The position numbers and the translations under genes are program-made. A model generated the notes under the pieces. That model was not told the origin of the DNA and did no database searches. It saw only the letters and a program-made list of their open reading frames with translations. From Neocallimastix lanati (nom. inval.) (taxonomy: Eukaryota > Neocallimastigomycota > Neocallimastigomycetes > Neocallimastigales > Neocallimastigaceae): a DNA stretch of 64,000 nt. How positions within the stretch are numbered: the first letter of the stretch is position 1; each line of letters begins with the position of its first letter. Of this stretch, positions 12,758-24,826 are shown piece by piece. The stretch is from positions 391,001-455,000 of the forward strand of contig JACVTC010000054.1 in NCBI GenBank assembly GCA_016946835.1, read 5' to 3'.

Positions 12758-14829
12758 AATAAATAAATAGAATTATAATATAATAGAATTAATATTAATA
12801 AAGAAATGATGTAGTTATAAAATAATAATAAAATTAATATGAATAGAGAAATAATAAAACTAGTTTTAAAATCTAATACTACATAATTATACTTTTTTTG
12901 TATTATTTTAAAAAATTTTATTTAAAATATAATGAAAAATATATTTAAATAATATCTATAAATATATCATTTTGAATTATTCTAATAAAAAAAAATATAT
13001 ATGAACATATTAATATTGACATTTATAACAGAATATTTATATAAAAAATTTAATCGTTGTTTTTATTTATTAATAAAATATACCATAATTAAGTCCGAAA
13101 TAAGATAATAATAATATATATAAAGTATTTAAAATATTTTAAACATGTTTTAATATAATGATTGTATATTATAATAAGAAATAATTGGTGTTATTGTATC
13201 TGTGTATTTCTTTTTAAAATATTGAACAATTAATAATATATATAATAAGTTATTATAATTATGCATAAAAATCGCTATAATTATGTATAAATAATAATAA
13301 TAATTATTGTAATATTAATTTAATTTTTTATTATTATTAAAAAAAAAATAAAATAAAATAAAATAAAAATAAAATAAAAAAATAGAAATAAAAAAAAAGT
13401 TTTATATTACTTATTGTAGCTATCAGTAAATATTTGTATATATATCCTAATCTGGGAATTTTTAAACATGATACAGGAAATTTTTCTTTTAAAATAAAAT
13501 TTTATGGAATAATTATTAGTTGACAATCAATAAATCTTTATTATTATTTATTCTATGTATATATATTTTTTTAAAAAAAATTTTTTTTTTTTTTTTAAAA
13601 TATCACATTGATATACAAAGGTCAGTTTTATATTAAAATATAAAATATTTAGTATATATATTTACTAAATTATATTAATTTATTATTATATATATTATAA
13701 TGATTATCAATTTTAATTTATAATAATTAATTTGATATAAAATAATAATAATAATTCTTTTTTAAGAAAAAAGTTTTTTAATATATAATTAACCCAAATA
13801 TAAGTTAATATTTAATTTATATGATTATATATATGTAATTATAAGAATTGAATATAATATAAAACGGGATTTAAAATACATATATATATAAAGAGGACAT
13901 TAAATTTTGTATTCTTATATTTATTAAAATAATAATAATTCCAAAAATTTTATTACACCTATAATAATCAAAAAATATCCATATGTTTGTTATAAATAAT
14001 TATATTAATTTTAATATCCAATATATTTTTTATCACCAGGTTATTTAAATTATTATCTTATTTTTATTGAATTGATTTAGAAATATAGTTTTTGTTTATT
14101 AATTAGTTTTTTTCTCCAAACTTTAAAATTTATATTTTATCATTATATTCCATGGTAATATTTTAAAAAAATTTGAATAATACATGTATGTGTTAATATA
14201 TTTTAATGTATTCTAATATATCACATAATATATAAAATATTTAAATATAATTTTAACGTATACATTTTGTAATTTTTAATTTATTATACAATTTTAATTT
14301 ATTATATTTTGTAAATCTCATATTAATAAACTCTCAATTTTAATAATAAATAATAATATATAATAATAAATAATAATAATATAAAAAAATAAATAAATTA
14401 TATAATAGTATATAATAATAAATAATATGAATAATAAAAAAATCTATAATAAGAAATAAATAATTAAATAACTAAATAAATTATTAATTATAATTACATA
14501 TTTAATATTAAAAAATAAATAAATAAATAAATAAATGATTGGACTGATAACAATATATTATTTTAATTAAATATAAATTTAAAAAACTTTAATATTTAAT
14601 ATTAAAAAAAAAAAAAGCATAAATATATCAATGATTGGATTGATAATGTATATATAATTATATATTACTTTAATTAAATCTAAATATAAAAAACTTTATT
14701 TTGAAAGTTGAAAAAGAGAATTTTTCAAAGTTCTAGAAAACTTTAAATTTTTAATGTATACATTATTTTGTTTAACATTTGAAATATGTTAAAAATATTT
14801 TAAACTTTTTAATAGAAAAAAATATAACA
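12504..14829. other. Intergenic, nothing recognised
   Basis: A/T-rich DNA with a poly(A) run at about 12718-12755 and scattered AAT repeats. No coding segment or RNA gene is seen. Confidence 0.55.
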
Positions 14830-14832
14830 TTA

Positions 14833-15096
14833 AATAAATAATAAATAATAAATAATAACTAATAAATAATAAATAATAAATAATAAATAATAAATAATAA
14901 ATAATAAATAATAAATAATAAATAATAAATAATAAATAATAAATAATAAATAATAAATAATAAATAATAAATAATAAATAATAAATAATAAATAATAAAT
15001 AATAAATAATAAATAATAAATAATAAATAATAAATAATAAATAATAAATAATAAATAATAAATAATAAATAATAAATAATAAATAATAAATAATAA
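14833..15096 (+). repeat. 7-bp satellite (AATAAAT)n, about 37 copies
   Basis: A near-perfect heptamer array. Because 7 is not a multiple of 3, it opens a false 81-codon frame on the minus strand with a repeating IIYYLLF pattern. Confidence 0.9.
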
Positions 15097-15988
15097 TTAA
15101 TCATAATAAATAATGATAATAATATATAGTAATTGACAATTTTAATATTAATTTATAAATAATAATTATAAGGTAATAAATATAAATATATTTTAATGTT
15201 AAATATATATAAAAAAAATAATATAACTCATGTACAGAAACTTTTTTCATTATTATGATTATCTATTCTATATTAGAAATAGATAATAAAGATATAGAAA
15301 TAAGCTTAAAAACTTATTTTTTTTAATGCAGGTGATTAAGGTAAAGTCGCAAATTGAATGATATAATTGATTGTTTTATTGAAATGTATAATTTTTAAGT
15401 TTTTTTTCTTTTTTTAATGATAGTGGCTTGTAACAAAAATATACAAATAATTTGATATATGATATAATATAATTTTTATTTTTTTAAGGCTCATAATAAT
15501 TTTATGATTAGAACTAATAGGTAATAAGCAATTAAATCTATTAAATATAAATAATATAAATGAAGATTATAATAAAAAAAAGGAGAACTTATAAATAATG
15601 ATTATTTCTAATAACTAAATTTTTTTTTTTTACTATTATGGATAGAACACGATAAAATTAAATATTTCTAAGAAAAGTAAAAAAAATATATATATATAAT
15701 ATAATATTTATATATCTTATAAAACCACTAATATTCCTCCTTTTTTTTTTTTTATTCTTTATTAGTAATATCATTCAGATTATATATTATTTGTAAATGT
15801 TTCAAATATAAGGAAATATGTGTTATATAATTTAATATAAATTTAATTTTAATTTTGTATATTTTTAAATTTGAAATTTTCATTTAAATATATTCAAATT
15901 GATTTCAATATATAATAAATATATTATATCTAATGTTAATTTTAATAAAAAAATTTTTAATATTTATATTTAATAATAAAATAATTAA

Positions 15989-16025
<37 letters not shown>

Positions 16026-16351
16026 CTTTGCATTTTTTTTTAAATAATAAAACAAATATAAAAATATTATTAATAAAGAAAGGTAATAATTTTTTAAAGG
16101 AATCTTTAAAAGTTATTCCTTCTTTTTTCATTAAAATAATAATAAAAAATAATCTCAATAAATTATAAGAAAAAATAATAATTTATTAAAAAAAATAAGA
16201 AAATTTTAAAAATTTATAAAAATCAAATTAATTTAATTTTATTCTTATTTAACAAGAGATAAAATCAAGTAAAAAATAATAAAAGAAATATTTATATACA
16301 AAAAAAAAAAAATATTTTATTTTTAATTGAATTGAATATAAATAATTTAAT
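15097..16351. other. Intergenic upstream of aspartokinase
   Basis: A/T spacer with a poly(T) run at about 15992-16022. No other gene is visible. The promoter and leader of the aspartokinase gene must lie here. Confidence 0.5.
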
Positions 16352-19137
16352 ATGGCTTCCTTCGTTGAAGAACCAACTAGTTTATCTGAATTCAGTAATT
16401 CTGATACTTTAGTCCAAAAATATGGTGGTACAAGTGTTGGTACAGCAAAAGCAATGCTTAACGTTGCTAATATTATAAGGTAAATAATTAAGAATAGAAA
16501 TACTATTTTTATAATTTATATAGTAAAACAAAAATAAAAAATTGAAGAAAAGAAAAAAAAATTTTTTTTTTATTTTTATTATCTTAAATAGATAAAACTG
16601 TTTATATAATCAAAAATAAATAATAAATTATATTATATTTTTTTAAATTTTAATTAATATTTAATTACTATAGGAAATCATTACATTCAACAAAAGTTGT
16701 AGCTGTTCTTTCTGCTATGAGTAGTCATAAAAAATCAGAAGGAACAACAAGTAAATTAATTAAAGCAATGGAAAATATTAATAATACTGAAGTTGCTATT
16801 AAAATTTTAGATGAAATTCAAGAATATCATGTTTCAGTTGCTAAGGAAGTTATTAAAAACGAAGAGACTTTAAATGATATTGTTGAAAGCATTAATAAAG
16901 AATGTACATCTTTAAAGACTTTCATGTCCGCAATTGCTATTGTAGGAGAAATTTCGGCAAAATCTAAAGATTATATTATAAGTGTTGGTGAAAAACTTTC
17001 AGCTAATTTATTTTCAGGAATTTTAAGAAGTCAAGTAAATATATTACAACATTTATTATATAAAAATTAATTTTTTTTTTTTTATTTTTATAATCACTTT
17101 ATTATTAACTTTAACTTTTTATTTTTTTTTTACTTTATTTTTATTTAAATATAAAATATAATATATATATCAATAAAATTTTTTATAATATATAAATATT
17201 TATATATTATTTATTTTATTTTATTTTTATTTATTTAATTATTATTATTATTAATTTTTTGGATATAAAAAATTAATATATGTATATATACATTTTAAAA
17301 AAAAATTAAAATAAAAAAAAAAAAAAAAAGGGAATTGATTCTGAATATATTAATCTTGAGCATGCTGTAAATTATGATGATTTCAGTAATACTCCAAATT
17401 TAAGTGATAAGTTTTTCCAAATTTTAAGTGAAAAATTTGCTGTACCAGTACAAGCATGTTTAGATCAGCATAAAGTTCCTGTTGTTACGGGGTTTTTTGG
17501 TCTTATTCCTGGTAGTTTATTAAATACTATTGGCCGTGGTTATACTGATTTATGTGCAGCTTTGATTGCTGTTGGTATTAAAGCAAGAGAACTTCAAATA
17601 TGGAAGGTATATATTGTTCTTTAGTGTTATATATATAAATATATATATATATTTATTTTATTTTATTTTATTTTATTTTATTTTATTTTATTTTATTTTA
17701 TTTTATTTTATTTTATTTTATTTTATTTTATTTTATTTTATTCAATCTGTACTTTATATTTAATATTCTACTATTTATTTTATTTTATTTTATTTTATTT
17801 TATTTTGTTTTATTTTATTTTATTTTATTTTATTTTACTTTACTTTAATTTAATTTAATTTATTTTTATTTTCATTTTTTCATTTTTATGTTTGTTTTTT
17901 TTTATTTTATAATTTAGTTAAAAAAACAATAAATACATATATTTAATGATATATTGATACCTATAAGTATATGTAATTAAAAATATTTAATTATTTAATA
18001 TTTAAAAATTATGTATATATATGTCTAATTTAAATTTAACAAGGAGGTTGATGGTGTCTTCACTGCTGATCCAAGAAAAACTCCAAAAGCAAAACTTTTA
18101 AAAGAATTATCTGCTTCTGAAGCTGAAGAATTAACTTTCTTTGGAAGTGAAGTTATTCATCCTTATGTTATGAAACAAGCTGTTTTATCTGGTATACCAG
18201 TTAAAATTAAGTGTGTATTTAATCCAGAAGATCAAGGTACACTTATTGTTTTAAATTCAAAAACTGAAGATAGTAGATCGGATGAAACAATATATGAAAA
18301 TGAACCTACTGCAGTTACAATTAAGGATAATGCTACCTTAATACATATTGATTTAAATACTCCTTCTTCATCATATAGTACTATTTATTCATTACTTCAT
18401 CAATTAGAAAAGAATGGTATATCACCAGATCTTGTATCTATTTCACAACAAAAAGTTCTTTTAACTTTAACTGAAACTGGTAGTAAATTAGAAAAATTTA
18501 TTAAAATGGTTAAAGATAATGAATATGTAAGTTATTATTACGTCTTAATTATTTAATTAATAATGTTTATAATAATTCATAATTAAATATATACAAAAGT
18601 ATAAATATTATATTTCTGATATAATTTTAATTATTATTATTTTTTTTATTTCTTTAATTTTTTATTTTCTCGTTTAATATTAATTTATTATTTCTTCATG
18701 TTATTATAATATAGGCTGAAGTTAAAAGAAATATGTGCATTTTGGCTTTAATTACACCACCAACTGTTGATAAATTATCATTAGCTACTAGAATGTTAAA
18801 TATTTTATCAGAAAATAACATAAAAGTTGAAATGATATCACATGGTGCTTCTAATAATAATATCGCTTGCGTTATTTCAAATGAAGAATCTATAAAAGCA
18901 ATGCAATTAGTTCATGATGAATGTATAATTGAAAGTTTAGCAAAGAATGATGAATTAAAGGAAAAAATATTTGAAGAAGAAATAAATACAAATGAAATTT
19001 CTTCGGTAACTTTAAAAGAAGGTTCAATTGATACTGCTGTTAATAAAAATGTTCAACAAGATAAATCAAAGAAAGTTTTTAGTTTAAAAAAATTTTTCCG
19101 TTTTAGAAAAAATAAAATAACTAGTGTTAAAAAATAA
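16352..19137 (+). CDS. HOM3: Aspartate kinase (aspartokinase), five exons, 556 aa
   Basis: Exons at 16352-16479, 16674-17034, 17331-17606, 18044-18526 and 18715-19137 sum to 1671 nt in frame. The enzyme phosphorylates L-aspartate to 4-aspartyl phosphate, the first step to Thr, Met and Ile. Visible motifs are KYGGTSVG at residues 23-30 (ATP/aspartate site), SVGEKLSANL, GRGYTDLCAA near 231 (the fungal form of the kinase GRGGSD-type motif), EVDGVFTADPR at 256, and FFGSEVIHP near 287. From about 350 onward come two ACT-type regulatory repeats (IHIDLNTPSSSYSTI; ILALITPPTVDKLS), the usual site of threonine feedback in fungal enzymes. It is slightly longer than yeast Hom3 because of a C-terminal tail of about 60 residues ending in a very basic stretch (KKVFSLKKFFRFRKNK). 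Intron 3 (17607-18043) carries long TTTTA arrays. The start matches the family, about 20 residues before KYGG. The symbol is that of the yeast orthologue. Confidence 0.93.
17655..17850 (+). repeat. TTTTA pentanucleotide arrays inside aspartokinase intron 3
   Basis: Two blocks of (TTTTA)n, about 17 and about 14 copies, are separated by a short unique spacer (17743-17772). They lie wholly within the intron between the exon ending WK and the exon starting EVDGVF. Confidence 0.9.
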
Positions 19138-19290
19138 AATATATATATATATAATTATATAAATTAAATAATATTACACAAACATAATGATAATGATAAT
19201 AAAAGCTATAAATTTTGGCAAAAACTAAATTAGATAATTTTTATAAAGATAATAATAATATATATAATATTTGTTTTCTTTTTTTTTTTT

Positions 19291-19321
<31 letters not shown>

Positions 19322-19332
19322 AAAAAAAAAAT

Positions 19333-19376
<44 letters not shown>

Positions 19377-19431
19377 AAACCATAATGTAAATGAAATAAT
19401 ACATATTTCGCAAATACTTCGCATCAAAATG

Positions 19432-19469
<38 letters not shown>

Positions 19470-19887
19470 GAAATTGTAATTACAAGGAAAATAAAAGTTT
19501 TCTTTTGCGAGGATAACAAGAACGAAAATTTATTTGACAATAAGTAAATTTACATATTAAATTATTATCAATATTAAATAATAATAATAATAATAATAAT
19601 AATAGTTTTAAAAATTAATTAAAAATAATTTATTAAATCTAGATTATTATATGTTTCATTATATAACCATTTAAAATAATTTAATAATTCTTCTTTACTT
19701 AACAGTTTTTATCAATTTCAATAAGAATAAAATAAAAACAAAAGGAAAAAAAAATATAATAATAATAAAAAATAAAATTAAATAAAATAAAATAAAATTA
19801 AATAAAATAAAATAAAATAAAATAAAGTAAAAAAAAAAATAATAATAAAATAAAATAAAATATAATAAAATAAAATAAAATAATAAA

Positions 19888-19918
<31 letters not shown>

Positions 19919-21212
19919 CTAATAATAAAAAAATAATAAATATTAAAAATAAAAAAAAATATTTATATATGTAGTAAATTAAAAATCTATAAAAGAAGTG
20001 AAATAAAGAGATTATAATAATAATAATAATATCTTTTTATTATTTTATTTTATTTTATTTTAATTATTTAATAAATAAATAAATAAATTGTAATAATAAT
20101 TTAAATTAAAATTAACTATGTATTAATAATGTACATTACATAAAATATTTTTGATTTGTTTTGTCCAATGATTATTTAGTACACAAATAGTATTAAATTT
20201 TTATAAATATTATAAATTATAATAATTTATTATTTATACAAAATTAATGCTTTATAATAAAAATAAAATATTATAAAAAATATATAAATAAATTTTTAAT
20301 TATATAATTATATAATTAAAAATTTAACTATTTTTCATATTAATATATTTTATTATATTTTTATTTATTTTTTTTCTTTTAAAATATAAATTAATACAAT
20401 CAACCATTTTATATATATATTTTAAAAAAAGAATATTAAAATATATATAAAAGTGGGGATTCAATTAAATTATAAAAAATAAGATAATAATATAAAATTG
20501 TTGATTAAAATAAAAAGGAAGGGAGAAATAAACAATAATACCATTATTTTTTAATTTAATATGTTATAATTTTAAAATATATATATATTTATATATAAAA
20601 CATCAATATACATTTTTACTTTACAGAAAAGAAATAAGTATCCAAAATGATGATGCAGAAGAAAGATGAAGATACAGGTGAATAAATAAATTTGATTAAA
20701 TAATATAATAGTAAAATTAATAAATTGTAATTTTCAATTTTAATATGCAAGCAAAGGAATTGATATTAAGTAAACAAAAATAAAATTTATCCGTCAAATC
20801 AATATTCTAAATAAAAAAATGATAAAAATTAAATAAATTTAAATAATTATGAAATAAAGAAGAATTAAAATATTCAAAAAATTATTAGTTTATTTAAAAA
20901 ATGATAGAAGAATTAATAAAATAATACTGGGTAATATATATTCGAAATTTATTGTTCGAAATTTATTGTTACAAAAGAATAACATACTAATCAATAAATT
21001 ATAGATAAAATTTTTATTGTAATAAAAATCAAAAATCAAAATATATATATTAATTTATTTAGATTAAAATGGATTAATTGATATATTAAAAATTAATTTA
21101 TTTATTTATTTATAAAAAATAAATAAATAAATAATTTAAAAAAAAAAAAAAAATGATTATAATGAATTGTATTAGGTGTAAAGTAAATAAATATACTTTT
21201 TTTCAATATTAA

Positions 21213-21248
<36 letters not shown>

Positions 21249-22072
21249 TTATATAGTAAAATTGTTAGAATATGTGAAATATATGAAAATTTAGCTTTAA
21301 ATGTATTGAAACATATTGTAATATAAATAATTATAAACCGCGATATATTGATATAAAAGCATATAATTTTGAACAATTAAAATTAAATGCTAGTTAAACT
21401 CTAAATTCCTAACTCTTTACATATATAAATTTATATAGATCAAATTAATAATTTATTATTTATTAAATTAAATAATGTAATTTAAAACAAAAAATAAATA
21501 TAATATACATATTAAGAATAAAAAAATTATATAATAAAATAATTTAATATAGAATATAAAAGTTCAATCAATCATCAAATTATATTTAAAAGTACTACAA
21601 TAATAATAATATATTATTCCATATTTAAAATTACTATAAAAAAAATATTTAATTAATTTTGTTTAAATATAAAAAAATTTATTAATAATAAATAAATAAA
21701 TTTTTTAATATTTAAACAAAATTAATTATTATATACATATATTATATAATAAATTATGTATATTACGTAACTTACTATACATCAATTACATCATATATAA
21801 TTTTTGTTTTTTGTTTTTAATTTTATTGTCGGAATAATTTCCATTTTATTAGACTAAATGTCCGTATTAGTAATATAAAAACTTTAACCTTTTTTTTTAT
21901 TTTTTTAAATAAAAAAAAAATATAAAAGGAATAACTTTTCATACTGGAATCTTTATTTTTATATGTTTAAATAAAAAAAAATATTAAAGGAAAAAATAAA
22001 AGGGTATAAAAATATAGAAGAAAATAAATAATATAAATAAACTTGATAATCTGGAAAAAGAATATAATAATA
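19138..22072. other. Intergenic with opposed poly(T)/poly(A) runs; no gene seen
   Basis: Notable items are T runs followed at once by A runs (19279-19373), another poly(A) at 19440-19464, AAAAT arrays near 19770-19880 and AAT repeats near 21211-21247. A short ATG with a donor-like GT at 20647-20680 (MMMQKKDEDTG) is preceded by a possible acceptor but has no partner exon that I can find. Confidence 0.5.
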
Positions 22073-23053
22073 ATGGAATACACAACATTAGGTAAATCAG
22101 GAATTAAAATTTCAAAAATTTGTTTAGGTTGTATGACCTTTGGTGAAAGAGAATCATTTACATGGCTTTTAAACCAAGAACAAACTGATGAAATGGTTAA
22201 AAGAGCTTTAGATTTAGGTATTAATTTCTTCGATACTGCTAATTGTTATAATAATGGTACAAGTGAAATTTATTTAGGTAATGCTATAAAAAAATATGCA
22301 AAAAGAGAAGATGTCGTCATTGCAACTAAAGTTAGACTTAATGAAGGAGGACTTTCTCGCGAAGCTATTCTTAGAGAAATTGAAGGTTCTCTTAAGAGAC
22401 TTCAAATGGACTATGTTGATTTATATATTATTCATAGATGGGATTATAATACACCAATTGAAGAAACTATGGGTGCATTAAATGAATTAGTTCAATCTGG
22501 TAAGGTTAGAGCTCTTGGTTGTAGTGCTATGTTTTCTTATCAATTATATAAAGCTCAAGAGTGTGCTAGACAACATGGTTGGGCTACTTTTGTATCAATT
22601 CAAAATCATTATAATTTAGTTTATAGAGAAGAAGAACGTGAAATGATTCAATTATTAGAAGAAGAAGGAGTTGTTATGACTCCATATTCACCATTGGCAG
22701 GAGGTAGATTAGCTAGATTATGGGATGCAGATACTGAAAGATTTAAGAAAGATGAATTTGCTAAAAGAAAGTATGATGCTGATCGTGAAATTGATTTACC
22801 AGTTATCAATAGAGTTAAAGAAATTGCTGATAAACACCAAGTTACTATGGGACAAGTTTCTATGTCTTGGTTACTTTCCCGTCCGTTAATGGCAGCACCA
22901 ATTGTAGGTGTTACAAAAATTAAACATCTTGAAGATGCATGTAAAGCCGTCAATCTAAAATTAACTGAAGAAGAAAATAAATATTTAGAAGAATTATATG
23001 TTCCACATAGAGTTGTTGGTGCAGTTAAAAAGGAAATCGATGTTAAATTTTAA
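22073..23053 (+). CDS. Aldo/keto reductase, intronless, 326 aa
   Basis: NAD(P)H-dependent carbonyl reductase of the AKR superfamily with a (beta/alpha)8 barrel. The open frame extends upstream to a TTG, but the family N-terminus MEYTTLGKSGIKIS fixes ATG 22073. The catalytic tetrad is visible: Asp54 and Tyr59 in NFFDTANCYNNG, Lys86 in IATKV and His121 in YIIHRWD. The C-terminal cofactor segment is IVGVTKIKHLEDA. Length is normal for the YajO/YghZ-like bacterial subgroup, and the substrate cannot be told. It has no introns, no low-complexity insertions and a less extreme codon bias than the neighbours. Together with the bacterial-type sequence this fits acquisition from bacteria, common in gut fungi, but no tree was made. 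Confidence 0.92.
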   Translation: MEYTTLGKSGIKISKICLGCMTFGERESFTWLLNQEQTDEMVKRALDLGINFFDTANCYNNGTSEIYLGNAIKKYAKREDVVIATKVRLNEGGLSREAILREIEGSLKRLQMDYVDLYIIHRWDYNTPIEETMGALNELVQSGKVRALGCSAMFSYQLYKAQECARQHGWATFVSIQNHYNLVYREEEREMIQLLEEEGVVMTPYSPLAGGRLARLWDADTERFKKDEFAKRKYDADREIDLPVINRVKEIADKHQVTMGQVSMSWLLSRPLMAAPIVGVTKIKHLEDACKAVNLKLTEEENKYLEELYVPHRVVGAVKKEIDVKF

Positions 23054-23661
23054 TTTATTCCACTTTTATTATTATAATATAATTTAAAAAATTATAAGTA
23101 ATAATATTATATTTTTATTATTATATAATATATTGATTTTAATAAGTTATTTTTATTATAATATTTAAAGATAACATATTTATATTTTTTTATGGAATAT
23201 ATTAAATCAATATATTATTATATTTAAAAAAGTTATTAAATTTTTTTAAAAAAAAGAAAAAAAAGAAAAAAAAATTAAAAATATATAAATTAGAATTGAA
23301 AGTAATAAAAATTGATATGTTATACATTAATTACATAATATCAAATTTCAAATAGTAAAAATACAAATAAATAAAAAAAGATAAAAAATAAGATAAAAAA
23401 TAAATAAAAAAATAAAATTAAAAAAGTTTGAATATCAAATAAGATTATTATAATAATTTTTTTTAAGACTTTTGTCTCCCACATATGTTAATATGGGTGT
23501 ATGATTAACTGCCATACAGCTTTTTTATTTTTATATTTTTTAATTTTTTTATTTTTAATTTCAAATGTACTTTTCACCTACATGTATTTTTTAAAATAAA
23601 ATTAATAAAGTTTTGGAAGTGTATTCTCTTCCCTGTCTAAAAAAAAAAAAAAAAAAAAAAA
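23054..23661. other. Intergenic, ends in poly(A)
   Basis: A/T spacer. At 23474-23522 there is a slightly GC-richer stretch (gtctcccacatatgttaata). The segment from there to the poly(A) at 23640-23661 could be a small retroposon with its tail, but it has no recognised identity. Confidence 0.4.
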
Positions 23662-24020
23662 ACTGCCATACCAGTACGGCGTCGGCGCTCTAAACTCCCC
23701 ATAAGCAAAGAAACTATAGAAGCACCCTACGCGATCCTCAAAAGGAAAGCAGAGCCCACTATAGGTGGCGTCCTTGCCATCCTAGAGGAGCTGGACACTA
23801 TAATCCTCTCAGACAAGGCTTACGCAATGGGATTCTTAAAGTATTAGAAATATAGAAAACATACCTACCTGAGTTTCGTTTAACCCCTAACCTTTCATGC
23901 AAAACCCAGAGGGAAAAATCGTGAAGATTTGATACTTAGGGGGGGACTTTCCAGAGACCTTTGGTATGATAAGTCAACGACTTAACAACCCAGGATAAGA
24001 ACTGGATGACAATTATTATA
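23662..24020 (+). mobile_element. 5'-truncated LINE-like element: ORF C-terminus plus 3' UTR
   Basis: This is an abrupt GC-rich island in A/T DNA. From 23664 one frame is open for about 60 codons (IPVRRRRSKLPISKETIEAP, ending AYAMGFLKY) to a TAG at 23845-23847. About 150 bases of moderate GC follow, including aggggggga-type G tracts, and then an A-rich tail (aataaaataaaataa). An open C-terminus, non-coding 3' region and A-rich tail with a truncated 5' end is what incomplete reverse transcription of a non-LTR retrotransposon leaves. No RT or endonuclease motif is present, so the family is inferred only from structure. Confidence 0.45.
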
Positions 24021-24185
24021 ATAAAATAAAATAAGAGCATATATATTAATAATATAGTGTAATATATAATATATTTATATTAAAATAGAATTAAATCCAT
24101 CAATAATTAATCATTTTGTATCACATGAATATATTTGAAATATATATTATATATTGGAATAATGTCAGTAAGAGTCATATTTGTA

Positions 24186-24216
<31 letters not shown>

Positions 24217-24742
24217 TTCCGGTTTCATTATTTTTTTAGCATTCTTTTAAAATTATTTTATATATAATGCATTAATGAAGACTCATCACATAAATGCAGA
24301 CAGGCTATTGTAAAATGGAAATATAGGAGATTGATACACTCCAAAGTTTGTGTTTAAGACTTTATTTAATGGATGGGAATCTTTTTATAATCTTTCAATA
24401 CAAACATTTTATTTACCTCTACATATTAGTTTATATATTATTATTTTACAGAAAGTTATTACATACACCGTACTTTTTGTATCTATTAGAAAATCAAAAA
24501 CTCTAAGAAAAAAAAAAAAAAAAAAAAAAAAAAAGGAGAGCGATTATTCCTTATAACAAAATATACACAAGTTTTATTTTACTTTAATAATTATCAACTA
24601 CTGAAAAAAGCAAGAATTTCATATTATTTAATTTTTCTATATTTATATTTTTCTAAATTTACATTTTTTTTTATATTCATTTTTCTTAGTTTTTAGTATT
24701 TTATCTTTTTATATATATAATAAATAGTAGGGGTAAAATTCC
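24021..24742. other. Intergenic, possible degenerate inserts
   Basis: Mixed A/T DNA with a TA dinucleotide run at 24184-24209 and a poly(A) near 24510-24533. The open frame at 24350-24556 ends in poly-Lys from the A run and has no coding character. Confidence 0.4.
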
Positions 24743-24826
24743 TTGATATTCATCTTCATAACCTTCTGATTCAATTTCACCAGTAACTGGATCACATTCC
24801 TTAACAATGAATAAAGTTATAAATAA
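24743..24826 (-). pseudogene. Orphan exon fragment of coatomer subunit gamma (gamma-COP)
   Basis: Read on the minus strand, an AG acceptor at 24828-24827 is followed by an open stretch containing FIVKECDPVTGEIESEGYED and then EYQ. This matches the highly conserved segment of the gamma-COP appendage domain (consensus F-V-x-D/E-C-D-P-x-T-G-E-x-x-x-x-G-Y-E-D-E-Y). After EYQ there is no GT donor, the family sequence stops and the frame runs into A/T DNA. No other gamma-COP segment is visible in the window. It is best read as a duplicated, broken exon and not a working COPI gene, which should be about 850-900 aa. Confidence 0.75.

Noticed and set aside
14859-15104. 81-codon minus-strand ORF with IIYYLLF repeats
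   Set aside because: Product of the 7-bp satellite, not a gene.
20640-20692. Acceptor-like site plus MMMQKKDEDTG before a GT
   Set aside because: No partner exon could be found on either side.
24350-24556. 68-codon ORF ending in poly-Lys
   Set aside because: The end comes from a poly(A) run. No family words, non-ATG start.
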